Shown here: piece after piece, positions 11,541 to 22,390 of the stretch
How the letters are laid out: every line of letters starts with the position of its first letter
How positions within the stretch are numbered: position 1 is the first letter of the stretch
Origin: Paguma larvata
Lineage: Eukaryota > Chordata > Mammalia > Carnivora > Viverridae
DNA: 64,000 bases
Assembly: GCA_030068075.1 (NCBI GenBank)
Contig: CM057839.1
Span: 47,210,960-47,274,959, forward strand
Reading direction: 5' to 3'
Notes under the pieces: model-generated
What the model was told of the DNA's origin: nothing
Seen by the model: only the letters and a program-made list of their open reading frames with translations
The model's database searches: none
Translations under genes and position numbers: made by a program

Positions 11541-12934
11541 AAAAATTAAAAGTAAATTTACTGTAATATAGCTATGTAAGTTACAAAAGAATGTTTTAAT
11601 TCAATGTTTCCTTTAAAGGCACACCTCTTTGCGTCCATCAATTTAAAAAAATCTAATTCTTGGACTGGGACTATTATTTTCATTCAAGAGAAGCCATATT
11701 AAATTTGGTTAAGCTTACTTGGCGCCAGCAAGCCCAACAGTTTGAAGCTTTTTTGCAGCAGGTAAGGGTGAGCCTGATGCAGCTACTCACTTTGACCCTA
11801 GAGACTCTACAGACCAGAGAAAAGTCTCTTGCTCACCTGCAGACCCACACCCCATGAGCTACAGGCAAGGCTCCTGCAGAGCAAGATATCTGCGGAAGTA
11901 CACGACCTGCTTGCTTTCTGGTCCTTTTAGTCTGTCCGAATGTTAAGTAGCAAGGAATGGGAAGACAGATGTTTTTCTTGATCAGAACTTTCATTTCTCA
12001 TGTCTAAGGAAAATAAAAGAAACTCTCTTGGGAGTAGTGACTATTGTCCCAGGCCACTAGGAAATGCTTACGGACCCAGTGTCTTTGAAACGTCCTGGGC
12101 AAACACATGTCTCCTTAGGTGGAGTACTTACAGGCTATTGCCCCTCTCCTAGGTGGTTAGGATTAGGCAGGGAGTGAGGTGAGCACAGTGCCTTGCATAT
12201 GGTTACATACAGGAGAAGAGGGCACTTTTCCAATATTGGCAGCTGCCGGTGGGGGAGGGGGAGGAACCCCATCCAGCCCTGCCTTAGAGTGGGTGTCCAC
12301 CCACACCCACCTGGTGAGCAAATCAAAAAGGCCCGGATTTCTAAGATCCTGCTCCCGCCTGGGGCACACAGCACAGCACAGGCCTCCCCACTCCCCGCTC
12401 AGGGTTTTAAAGAATTATGCAGTGAAAATATTTATCTCAAGTTTTAATAATTGTACACAAAATATCCTAAAAAAGAAACTGAAATTTTAACACATTTTTT
12501 GAGCTCCTTGCCCAACGCAATTCTTTAAGACAGTTTTGATTGCTTACCTAAATTTAAGCAAAATTTATAACATATATAATAAAATGTTTTTATCTTCAAT
12601 ATAAGAAAACACCTTATATCAACGAACTTGTAAACAAGATATAAAACAGAAATAATTTATATTTTTGTTTCCTTTGTGCTTAAACATCATCTTCTAAGGA
12701 GTGATCCATCTGTTGAGAGATCAATTTTATAATACTTCTAATGTCTGATGATGTAATCGTTTTTGATTCTCTGAGTAGCAGTATGATACATGAACTCTCT
12801 CAAAAGAATATTTCCTTGAGAAGGAGATTTGTAAACGTCATTTATAAGATGTGTAAAGAATGAGTAAAAAAGTGAAATATTTTTATTATTTGCAACATCC
12901 ATTTCAATCGCTCAGTTCAATTTGCATTGATTTC
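11541..12934. other. Unassigned; locally G+C-rich at 12220-12400
   Basis: Unique-looking DNA, clearly less AT-rich than its surroundings at 11700-11900 and 12220-12400. Several overlapping open frames of 60-103 codons exist on both strands at 12135-12490, the usual effect of G+C-rich DNA with few stops. A GCAG/GTAAGGG donor-like site occurs at 11757-11767, but no exon pair was found. Confidence 0.4.
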
Positions 12935-13130
12935 AGGTGGTGTGGGGTGGCTCTGTCTGTTCATCAGCAGAGTCTTGATCTTGGCTCAGGTCATGGACTC
13001 ATCCTTAGTGGGATGGTGCCCTAAGTAGGGCTCTGAGCTGACGGTACAGAGCGTACTTGGGATTCTCTCTCCCTCTCTCCCTGCTCCTCCCTTGCTTGAG
13101 TGCAAGCTTTCTCTCTCAAAATAAGAAACA
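12935..13130 (+). mobile_element. Diverged SINE, plus
   Basis: GGGGTGGCTCTGTCTGTTCA, CTTGGCTCAGGTCATGG, GCTCTGAGCTGACGG and a CT-rich body followed by TCTCTCAAAATAAG identify an old, divergent copy. The B box is damaged. Confidence 0.85.
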
Positions 13131-13344
13131 TTAATTAAGCTTTGAATTCAAGTATTTATATGAGATTCAATGTTATAGTAACTCAATTTTTTCCTGTATT
13201 TACTTTGACTATTGAGAGTGAAATGCCATATAAATCTCTATTTATAATATAATAAATAATGTCATATAAATCTCTGCACAATATACACAAGCCACTGAAT
13301 GTTAATGGGAAGAAGTGTAAACTTGTAATAACTTATTTCTTATG

Positions 13345-13490
13345 AGTGATAGGAGTTAAGTACTTATGCTTCAATCACATAACTTCTGTATTTTCTCATT
13401 TTAAAAAGTGGAGTTAGTAAGCACCTGTCCAACCTCACAAAGATTATGTAAGGATCATATGTGATGACCTCAGAAATTTTGAAAACATTT
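13345..13490 (+). repeat. MIR-like SINE fragment
   Basis: The succession 'TAAGTACTTATGCTTCAATC', 'TTTTCTCATTTTAAAAAGTG', 'ATTATGTAAGGATCATATGT' follows the 3' half of MIR, heavily diverged. Confidence 0.55.
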
Positions 13491-13690
13491 TATTTTAACT
13501 ATATCCATGTGACACAGTTTGATACAGTAGGTAAGAATAAAGAAAAAAACAAGTCTAAAAGAGCAACCAATTACTTTGTCACTGAACTTCTTCTTGACAC
13601 AAACCATTGAAATAGGCATATTGGAAATGCAAATATTAGACCAGTTTGTTTCTGAAAAGCCTACACTTTAAAATAAAAAATTCACATGTC

Positions 13691-13905
13691 GGGGCACCTG
13701 GGTGGCTCAGTCAGTTGAGCATCTGACTTTAGCTCAGTTCACCATCTACCAGTCTATGGGTTCGAGCCCCACATCAGGCTCTGTGCTGATGGCTCAGTCT
13801 GGAGACTGCTCTGGATTCTGTGTCTCCCTCTATTTCTGTCCCATCCCTTCTCACACTATTTCTCTCTCAAAAATAAATAAACATTAAAAAATTAAAAATA
13901 ATAAT
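13691..13905 (+). mobile_element. Feliform SINE, plus
   Basis: GGGGCACCTGGGTGGCTCAG head, intact B box GGTTCGAGCCCC, CT-rich body and AAAAATAAATAAACATT tail. Full length. Confidence 0.95.
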
Positions 13906-15487
13906 TAAACTAAAAATGAGTAATACATAAGTAAAACAATACACTATAATTAGAACTATTTCCTTAATTGACTTCATTTATAAAAGTCTCTTTAATTCTT
14001 TCTCTAGTGACTTGATTCCTATTTACATGGCTTATTGATAAATGCATTTCTTATATTAATTACACATTCAAATATAGATGGAAATAGAAGCAAAGTTCTA
14101 ACCTAATTCTTAGTTTCATTCTAAAGCTTTCAAATTTTAACAAGTGAACAGCTTATAGGTACTTATACCTCTAAACTCAAACTCTATTTGAAAAGTTCTT
14201 AGTTTTTTTCTAATTTCAAAATATCAGAAATTGAATCTTAAACTGCTGCAAAAACTAAAGTCATAATTAAAAGTAAAAACATCTGATACCGACTGGTCAA
14301 TTATTATATTAGATCATCAGAACTACGAATAAATCGGGATAATTTCTATTGACAGTGTGGTCTAAAGGCTTCCAAGCACTTTTATATATGTGTGTCTATT
14401 GAAAGTATGTTTTACATAAATCACAATCTTATTTCTATCTTATTTTGTGACTATAATTATGTATTCTGCAAAAAAACACAGAAGCAAAATTAAGATATAA
14501 AATTACTCTTATTCTGACTGTTCTGACTTAATTTTTCATGTTTGAATATATAGATAAAATTTGTAACACCATAAATTATACTAGAAGGATTGTTTTCTCA
14601 CCTACTTTTAATCATACCATTATTTATTATCTTCCTCAAGCAATTTATATCATCTCCCAATAAGATCAGAATAATCACATACTAGTCTGTAGTATAAATG
14701 TGCCATGTTTAATCTAACCAACACCAAATTAGCCAAGTAAAATACCTACAGCTAATCAACATTTGTAAACTTTAGGATTTAAAATACTGCTAATACACTT
14801 CTGCTACCTTTGATAAAAATAAGCAATTTTTCATGTTTAAGTGAGCCCAGTGTCTCCCTTATTCAGTCCTTTATTTTTTTATTAAACCTTAAAGATGTTT
14901 AATTTGATTTATCTAACTTCCTGGAAATTTAGTAAATCAGTCTCAAACCATGTAATAGTCATATGTGATCGAGTATACAATGACAAGGATCCGTTTTGCT
15001 TCTCAGTCTCTAAAGTGTTTTAATATACACTATGCTATTTTACCACTCTAGTCTTGCTAAGAGTTATTGTTATCCTACAAATTGATTTTATGTTTAAAAA
15101 GATTATATGGTTTTCACTCAGTAATACAGGGTGTTCTGGGATTACAATACGAAAACCAACAACAACAACCTACTAGACTCTAAAATCTATTTACCTCCGT
15201 AGTAATACAGGACTTGCCCAAACAAAAAAATAAAAACGAATATATCAATTAAATTAAAGGACTTTATTAAAGAAAGGTAAGGGCAAGGTGTTATATATGG
15301 TAGAATAACAGTTTTATATTTCTTTTAAATTTATTTTATTATATATTAAAGCCATAAAAAGAAGCTTCCATATATACTGTCACCTGAGTAGAAACAAACA
15401 AGACGACCCATGTTTTAAAGAAATAGAAGAATTTGGAAGGAATCGCAGGGAGAGGGGATTATGAAGATGGGATTAACAAATATAAGC
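13906..15487. other. Unassigned AT-rich sequence
   Basis: 1.6 kb without recognisable genes or repeats. Confidence 0.5.
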
Positions 15488-15935
15488 GGGACTAATTCAA
15501 AAAGATATCCACACTCCTATGTTCATTTCATTGCAGCGTTATTTATACAAGTCAAGACATGGAAGCAGCCTTAAGCATCCACTTATAGATGAACAGACCA
15601 AGAGCACTGTGGAGTATTTCTCAGCCTCAAAAAGGATGCGATCTTACCATTTGTGACAGCATGATTGGACCTAGGAGCTATCATGCTAAGTGAAAAAGTC
15701 AGAAAGACAAATACATTATTTCATTTATATGTGGAATTTAAGAAACAAAACAGACAAAAGGCAGAATTACACCTATAAATACAGAGAGTAACTATGGTTG
15801 CCAGAGGAGAAGGGGATGGGCACACTGAGTACAAGAGAGGAGATACAGCCTTCCAGTTATGGAAATGAGTAAATCCTGGGAATGAAAGGTACAGCATGGC
15901 CTTGGGGGCAGAAGAAGTTTGTCAGAGCTGAATGA
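15488..15935 (+). mobile_element. Old L1 3' end, plus
   Basis: 'AAAAAGATATCCACACTCCT', 'GGATGCGATCTTACCATTTG', 'ATCATGCTAAGTGAAAAAGT' and 'TTTATATGTGGAATTTAAGA' are the ORF2 end and 3' UTR of an old L1. Severely 5'-truncated and diverged. Confidence 0.8.
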
Positions 15936-16939
15936 ATCAACGCCACGATGCAAAACCTAATGGGCTAAGATTCAAGAAGTATGCGAAACGGGGACAGATG
16001 AAGGGAAGCCTGAAAATTTTAATCCTTGGATTCAGTGCAACATTCCTGCACAGAATTATGCTTTGCAATTTATTCGTATATGTTAGCCAGAAAAGATAAC
16101 TATGAATATTTGTATTTGCAGGCCTTGACCCATATTCATATATGTTTGATAGGCTTACTTTTCTTTTCTGTTATTTGCCCAGAAGAATTGAAAAGGGATT
16201 ATTTTTTTTTCCTCCTGCACTGAGAAATTCTGAAATGATTTGTATATGAGCCGAAGGAGCATTATCTCCCCCAGCACTGGGGAGTATCATTAGTTTCAAT
16301 AGTTTTAAAGGACTTTTTTTTTTTTTCCACCATTTCAACAAATGTCAAGAAAAAGGTGTTTCAGCTTTTACCCATCAAGCAAGTACTCAACACATTGTCA
16401 TTACAACAGGTGACACTAAATACCTGAAGAACAAAGCTGAATATGAATAACACCTAGTGATTCCCATTTATTAAAATGATTCCAACAGCCTTTTCTTTAT
16501 TTTACCAGAGAACTCTTTCTACTGTTCAGAAGAATAAAAGAAAAAGAAAAAGAAAAAAAAAAAAAAACTATCTCTGACAAGGTAGATAACAGCAATCACA
16601 TGTCAGTATTCTAGAAAGCCACTTCTTTCAGAACGCTTCTTAAGAGAAAACCTGCCATTCTAGGAAACAAAACTGCTGTTGTGGTATGTGTTGTTTCTAT
16701 GCGTCGGAAGATAGTTGTGCTATATGATTTGGACCTCAGGAGCAGTTTATCTCAAGAGAAAGAATTGGGAGACACCGGGACCATGTGTGACTGGTCTGGT
16801 GGGTGCTAGTATGCTTTTTATCTCCCTCATTTTCACAATTAGCCTCAGGATTAGTTTGACTTGTAAAAGTCCTGAACTAAAAAGTTCCTTTTGAACTAAC
16901 AACGTCTTTGTGTTTTTTCCTCTCATTTTAAAGACTAGA
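15936..16939. other. Unassigned, with an A/GA-rich tract
   Basis: An (AAAAG)/poly(A) tract lies at 16531-16567. The rest is unique-looking and no gene is recognised. Confidence 0.5.
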
Positions 16940-17350
16940 TTATTCCCACTACCATTCATTAAAGATTAATGAGCAATAATTAATTATTAATTACTGGGAG
17001 GAAAGATTACATGAATTCGCCTTGGGCCTGACAAGCTGTCAAGGATTCCTGCCGAGGCTGCCGAGGCTTAGCGAGTTCCAGAGAAGGTGTGACACGAACA
17101 CTCTAAGTTAAGGGACTTTTTTCAGAAGGAGGAAAAGCTTGTGGACAACAGTAACAACAAATTTTCACTCAGGCTGTCTTTGTCTCTTGCACGTGAAAAA
17201 GAACCGAAGGATGATTTTGTTACTATTTTACCCTGTTAAAAAGAGTCCTATTAACTGCTTATCATGTAAGAATTCCATGCAACAGTGCCCGCAAGGAAAT
17301 GATTTCTAAGAGCAATAACCAGGGACGGATCATTAATTATTCTTATTTTT
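16940..17350. promoter_or_regulatory. Candidate noncoding element rich in TAAT cores
   Basis: Free of recognised repeats. A tight cluster of homeodomain-type TAAT/ATTA cores lies at 16950-17000 (ATTAATGAGCAATAATTAAT and continuation), next to a more G+C-rich part with GCCGAGGCTGCCGAGGCTTA (17051-17070). This combination is common in conserved developmental enhancers, but nothing here proves activity. Confidence 0.25.
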
Positions 17351-18211
17351 AAATATTTTCTAGTAAATGAAAATAAATGTCTCTGCAAATAATAATACAT
17401 TTAAAGCTATATTAGCCAGAAAATCTCAAGTGTGATAAGTGTGTCTAAGACACAGGCAGAATTGGGACTCTAGTGCATTAGTCACACTTTAAAATTTAAT
17501 TCCTATATTCAAGTTCTGCTCAACTGAATAGAAAATGAGATATTTTACTATTCTGGGTGCAAGTTCACCTGATCTTTTACAATTCTGTAATGGTAACAAA
17601 ACATGTATCTTCAATTATGAAAAAATGCATTTTTTGAACTGTATATAATTGCAAGGAAATCCATGCAGATCACAGCAAAACATGCTAGTTCGTCTTGGTA
17701 ATATCTCTTTAGTATAAGAGATTAAGAGATGCTTCATTATGAGTTGTGAATGCTTACCAGACAAATTTACAAATCAGTATTTCTAGAATAAGTTTATTCC
17801 TGGATCCCTAATTCAGTGTATGATTATACCATCTATTTTTCCATTCTTAAATAAAGACCGATACAGATTAACATTTGATTACAAATATTACAAGTATTAA
17901 TTTATACTCATGGACCATTTGTATTATAATTAATGGGAAATAATGCTAGAAGTCAGAGAAGGACCAATCATATACAATTATAAATTGTCTAACAATTATA
18001 AAGATGTTATATTTAAATGGTGTCTGTAGCATATAACTTTTATCAAGATGAACAAATATAAGCCTAACTTTTCAAGAGAAAACTTAATAAAAACTATCAT
18101 AAAAGTATGCTAGTCTCTTGCCATCCCCATTAATTTCCAGATTTCCTGAACTTATGCTTACTATTCTCTTCCAATAAACCTGCAAATTTAAACTATGCTT
18201 CTGCAACACTA

Positions 18212-18213
<2 letters not shown>
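17351..18213. other. Unassigned AT-rich sequence
   Basis: No recognisable feature up to the GT repeat. Confidence 0.5.

Positions 18214-18243
<30 letters not shown>
18214..18243. repeat. (GT)n microsatellite
   Basis: About 15 uninterrupted GT units. Confidence 0.98.
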
Positions 18244-18246
<3 letters not shown>

Positions 18247-19294
18247 GTCCTTGGATATTTTCTACTGTTTCGTTATCCTTGTATTTTAAGACTTCATTTC
18301 ATGCCCTTTATTTTGCTACATTAATACCCCATATGTAATGAATGTGGTTAAGCCTTATAATGAGTTAGTGTAAAAGATCTCAACTTCTGGGATCCTTATG
18401 TGTCATATGTTTTGTGGAGGCCCAAAGGCGATATAGTCTTTGGTCAGCTAGCTCATTCGACTGTAAGCAGTAATGTGCTTGCTCTATGTGGTGCACAGCC
18501 ACTGCGTCCAAGAATCAAGAAAGAATTATTGAAACGTTTTATGGTGCAAAAGGTGCTATTGTTATAGCATCTGACAGGACTTGTGCCCAGAAAGAGCCAC
18601 TCTTGTACTGTGAGTAGTGCCTGATTATATTTTTTAGGTTGGGGCAGGGTGGGGGGTGGAGATAACCTAAGTTTCTAAGGAATTTCTATATGCTGCAAAC
18701 AGGATGTACACAGCCTTGGAGGTCTTGCTATTGTTCAGGTAAGGCTGCTTTCAGTGTCTCATCAAACATCAGCATGAAGGCAACCGTGAGTTCCTTGAGA
18801 AATGTCATGCTCTGCATGTCTCAGAAATATATCAGTGGGCTCTACGCTGTAAGGAGATTTCATTTTAACTATAGTCTCATCTTTGTTCTCATCATATGGG
18901 CTTGTCCAAATATGGCCCATTGTAACGAAGTAAAACTTTGTAGTCCTTTGGCTTACCTTGACTTTCACATTCTAGAACAGTTACAACCAACTGAAGAATT
19001 TTTGTCAAGACACAGAAATACGGGTTCATTTTCAGGATCTCCTGTTACATCTCAGAAGACCATTCTTCTGTCTATCTGATCTGATGAAATCCTTTCTCTT
19101 TCAAAAATCAAGAACTGAGAAATCTCTTTCTTACATACATTCCAGCTGGAGACTGATTAGATCTGGGTACTGTCTTTAAGAGTGAGAATCTGAACACTGA
19201 TATCAGTCTTTCAATTAGTTACCAGACACCTGGTTGGTTGTGAAACAATTGATTGCCTAGCTGAATGTCCCGAGAATTTGAAAATGAAGTAGAG
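18244..19294. other. Unassigned; possible old LTR-type repeat around 18410-18960
   Basis: The 18410-18960 stretch has the feel of a dispersed LTR-class repeat in minus orientation ('TTATTGAAACGTTTTATGG', 'CAGGACTTGTGCCCAGAAAG'). This is unproven. It contains a 129-codon open frame (18690-19079, +) with no recognisable domain, probably a chance frame. Confidence 0.3.
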
Positions 19295-19536
19295 CAGGAT
19301 TTCGTAATCTCACCACTATTGCTATTTTGGGTTGGATAATTCCTTGTGTGGGGCTGTCTTGTGCAATTTAAGAAGTTTAACAGAATCCCTGGTCTCTACC
19401 CACAAGAGGCCAGCAGTAACCCACCTATGCCTTCCTTTGGTATGCTGGTTATGGCAAAGGACTACCAGCTCAGACCCTGCCAAATATCCCTGGGAGGACA
19501 ATTCTGGGCCAAACAACTCACAGTTGAGAAACACAG
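19295..19536 (-). mobile_element. MER5-type hAT DNA transposon remnant, minus
   Basis: Order and wording fit MER5A/B: a terminal CAGGATTTCGTAATCTCACC, then ACTATTGCTATTTTGGGTTG, 'TAATTCCTTGTGTGGGGCTG', 'CCCTGGTCTCTACCCACAAG', 'AAATATCCCTGGGAGGACAA' and a closing GTTGAGAAACACAG. It is a non-autonomous element mobilised in the past by a hAT (Charlie) transposase, with no coding capacity. The 8-bp flanks are not clear. Confidence 0.85.
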
Positions 19537-20079
19537 AGAGAGAGAGAGAGTAATAGTCTTGTACTTTTATCACTGTTACCATGTTTGAAGATTTCTTGGG
19601 TTAAAGCACTGCAAATTCCCAGAGGGAATTAATGACCAAGTTCAAGAAATCTACAACCTATTTCTGACAAATGTGAACAATGGAGAAAATTCATACAAAA
19701 ACAGTTCAGCTATCCATTATTTCTGTTCATAGGTGTTTTTTGGTCTTACAGGTGTTGTGCACATACTTATTTTTATGTGGATTGAAGTTGCTGCCAGTTC
19801 TGTCTTGTAAAGAAAAACATTCACCTCTTTCTCAAAGAAGAAGGGCAATTAGCCAATTACAATTTTGTATTTATAATTGCAACAATATGTAATTGTGGAG
19901 AGATTTGGGGGAGACTCTTAGAAATTGCTTAATCATCCAAATATGTTATTCCTATATACTACAGAAGCAAATTATTTTAAATGGACCCTTCATCGTAGAG
20001 AAGAAAAGATACAAATTGATATTAAGTTAGCAACTAGAAGTAATAAAGCATAGTTTTGTAAATGTCTGCCAAGTATTTT
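19537..20079. other. Unassigned, beginning with a short GA run
   Basis: A short (GA)n run lies at 19535-19549. No other feature is recognised. Confidence 0.5.
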
Positions 20080-20236
20080 AAATCTTTTTTTAATGCTCAT
20101 TTATTTTGAGAGAGAGAGCCAAGCAGACTCCAAGCTGTGGTGGAGAGCCCAAAACAGTGCTCCATCTCATGAACCGTGAGATCATGACCTGAGCCAAATT
20201 CAGATTCTCATCTGACTGAGACTCCCGGGCACCCTA
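20080..20236 (-). mobile_element. SINE, minus, partly deleted
   Basis: Tail, GAGAGAGAG, CAGACTCCAAGCTGTGG, GTGAGATCATGACCTGAGCC and the A-box end are present. Much of the CT-rich body is missing. Confidence 0.88.
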
Positions 20237-20239
20237 AAG

Positions 20240-20405
20240 GATTATGTTTTATTTTGGGGAGGGAGAAGGGGGAGAGAGAGGACAACAGAAGATCTGAAGC
20301 AGGCTCCATACTGACAGCAGAGGGTCCAATGTGGGGTTTAAATTCACAAACTGTGAGATCATGACCAGAGCCCAAGTCAGATGCTTAACTGACTGAGCCA
20401 TCCAA
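20240..20405 (-). mobile_element. SINE, minus, diverged
   Basis: GATCTGAAGCAGGCTCCATA, GTGAGATCATGACCAGAGCC and GACTGAGCCATCCA identify it. It lies immediately beside the SINE at 20080-20236 in the same orientation. Confidence 0.9.
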
Positions 20406-20454
20406 TAATGGATAGTTGAAACTTGGCTTTCAAATATTTAATCTGTTGTCAATA

Positions 20455-21130
20455 ACTGGTAGTAAGAAGTTATTATTACCTCATTGAAATACTACCTTAC
20501 ACTCACTAGGATAGCTATGCCCTGTTGGAAAGGAAAATGGGATAGGCACTAAGGAAAACAGTATAGCGGTTCCTCAAAAATTTAAGACTAAGATTACCAT
20601 ACGAGCCAGCAACTTCACTTCTGGCCATAAAACAAAAAGAATTGACAGGACTTGAAGAAACATTTGTGTACCAATGATCATAGCAGCATTATTCACAACA
20701 GCCAAAAGTTGAAAGCAACCCAACTATCTGTCAACAGATGAATAGATAAACACAATGTGATCTATTCACACTGTAGATTTCTCAGCCTTAATTAAAAGGG
20801 TGGAAACTGGCATACACTACTATGTAGATAATCTTGCAGACATTAGGCAAAGTAAAATAAACCATTCACAAAGACAAATACTATAGGATTCCACTTATAT
20901 CAGATATCAACAGTAGGTAAACTTATGAACAAAAGTAGAATGGTAGTTGTCAAGGGTTGGGGTAGCCAGGAGAGGGTAGCTGTTATTTAATGAGTATAGA
21001 GTTTCATATTTGCAAGATGAAGGACTGGAGATTTGTTTCACAATTACATCAATTCACTTAACATTATTTAACTATGCATTTAGAAACAGGATGGTAAGTT
21101 TGATGTTAATTTATCATGATTTTTAAAATA
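20455..21130 (+). mobile_element. Ancient L1 (L1M-type) ORF2 end and 3' UTR
   Basis: 'CTACCTTACACTCACTAGGA', 'CATAGCAGCATTATTCACAA', 'CATTCACAAAGACAAATACT' and 'GGATTCCACTTATATCAGAT' follow the C-terminal ORF2 and 3' UTR of an old L1. Very diverged, no open frame. Confidence 0.8.
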
Positions 21131-22151
21131 TTATTTCTCTTCTGTGTAATCTGCCCAGGCAGTAAAGGTTTCTTTTCTCATGCAATTTTATTTTGAAAGC
21201 CATTGACTTTAAGGTGATATTTATCATGCTTTTAAACTACTTTTGAAAACATGAACAGAAATTTCTCACATCTACAGAAGCCAATGTTACTTTTAATGAG
21301 GCTACTAAGCCAAACCGTTCACTTATGTTCCACCTAAACCTTTTTGTTTCTTTTACCTTAACCTACTTTCAGAAAAATAAAGCAGCTGAGGTGTTGTTAA
21401 CACCAAGTAATGTTTGTTTACTCAAATGGCCAAAACCTTTGACTTGTAAACCCTAGCTTGGCATTCAAAAGTTATGAAGAAAATTAGAAAAATTTGGGTA
21501 TATTCCCTAATTCTTAATTAGTCACACTTTATTTAATCCAAAATAGGATAAATTTATTAATGAAAAGGAGAAACTCCGTATTGAGGGACAAAAAATAGGT
21601 ATAAGAATATATTTCATAGATTTAAAACTAATAGGCCCTAGAGATTTGGTAAGGGCCTCAGTACATCTATTTACTGACTATGTTAAAAATGGTTATTGAT
21701 GACTGGCAACGTGAGAGTCTACTATTCTATAAACTAATATTAAGGGTTGATCCAAAAAAAAAAAAAAAGTCATTCTATTTTTAGTTTCTGTCCCCACATC
21801 CACCCCCCCTCCCACCACAGGTAGTTTCTGCTCTCCTCTCACCTCCCATCGGTTTACCTCTCTTGGTATTTCTTCGGGGAAAATATAAAAAATAAACCTC
21901 AGAGAAAAGGACTGCAGAAAATACCCTTGATTATTAATATCACAAAGAACAGATACCTGGTGTAAGCTGATATTGGCACCATCAACAATAACCATATTAC
22001 TGGAGCAAGAAACTGAGTCAAGACCTCCAGAATGCTTTTCCAAAACAGAGGACTTTGTCAGAGTAGAATCAAAACACAAAGATCCAGTGGATTTGGATTA
22101 ATCATAGGAATGAATGAAACTTATCAGGGAAAATGATTTGTGATCATTTCC
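21131..22151. other. Unassigned
   Basis: No recognised repeat. A 128-codon open frame on the minus strand (21693-22079) runs through a poly(A) tract and shows no known domain. It is probably chance. Confidence 0.4.
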
Positions 22152-22164
22152 TTTCAAATGATTT

Positions 22165-22377
22165 ATGAGGCGCCTGGGTGGCTCAGTCGGTTGAGTGGCT
22201 GACTTCAGCTCAGGTCATGATCTCACGGTCTGTGAGTTGGAGCCCCGCGTTGGGCTCTGTGCTGATGGCTCAGAGCCTGGAGCCTGCTTCAGATTCTGCG
22301 TCTCCCTCTCTCTCTGCCCTTCCCCCTGTTCACACTCTGTCTCTATGTCTCTCAAAAGTAAATGTTTAAAAAATTTT
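22165..22377 (+). mobile_element. Feliform SINE with 13-bp target-site duplication
   Basis: Close to the feliform consensus: GGCGCCTGGGTGGCTCAGTC head, GGAGCCCCGCG B-box region, CTCTGTGCTGATGGCTCAGA. Exact direct repeats TTTCAAATGATTT lie at 22152-22164 and 22378-22390. A relatively young copy. Confidence 0.96.
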
Positions 22378-22390
22378 TTTCAAATGATTT

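Noticed and set aside
11757..11767. Splice donor GCAG/GTAAGGG as part of an exon
   Set aside because: No matching acceptor and no conserved frame could be found around it.
12135..12490. Overlapping open frames at 12135-12490 as coding
   Set aside because: Four frames on both strands overlap in a G+C-rich patch, which indicates lack of stop codons rather than selection.
19287..19544. 8-bp target-site duplication of the MER5-type element
   Set aside because: AAGTAGAG and AGAGAGAG resemble each other only through simple-repeat composition.
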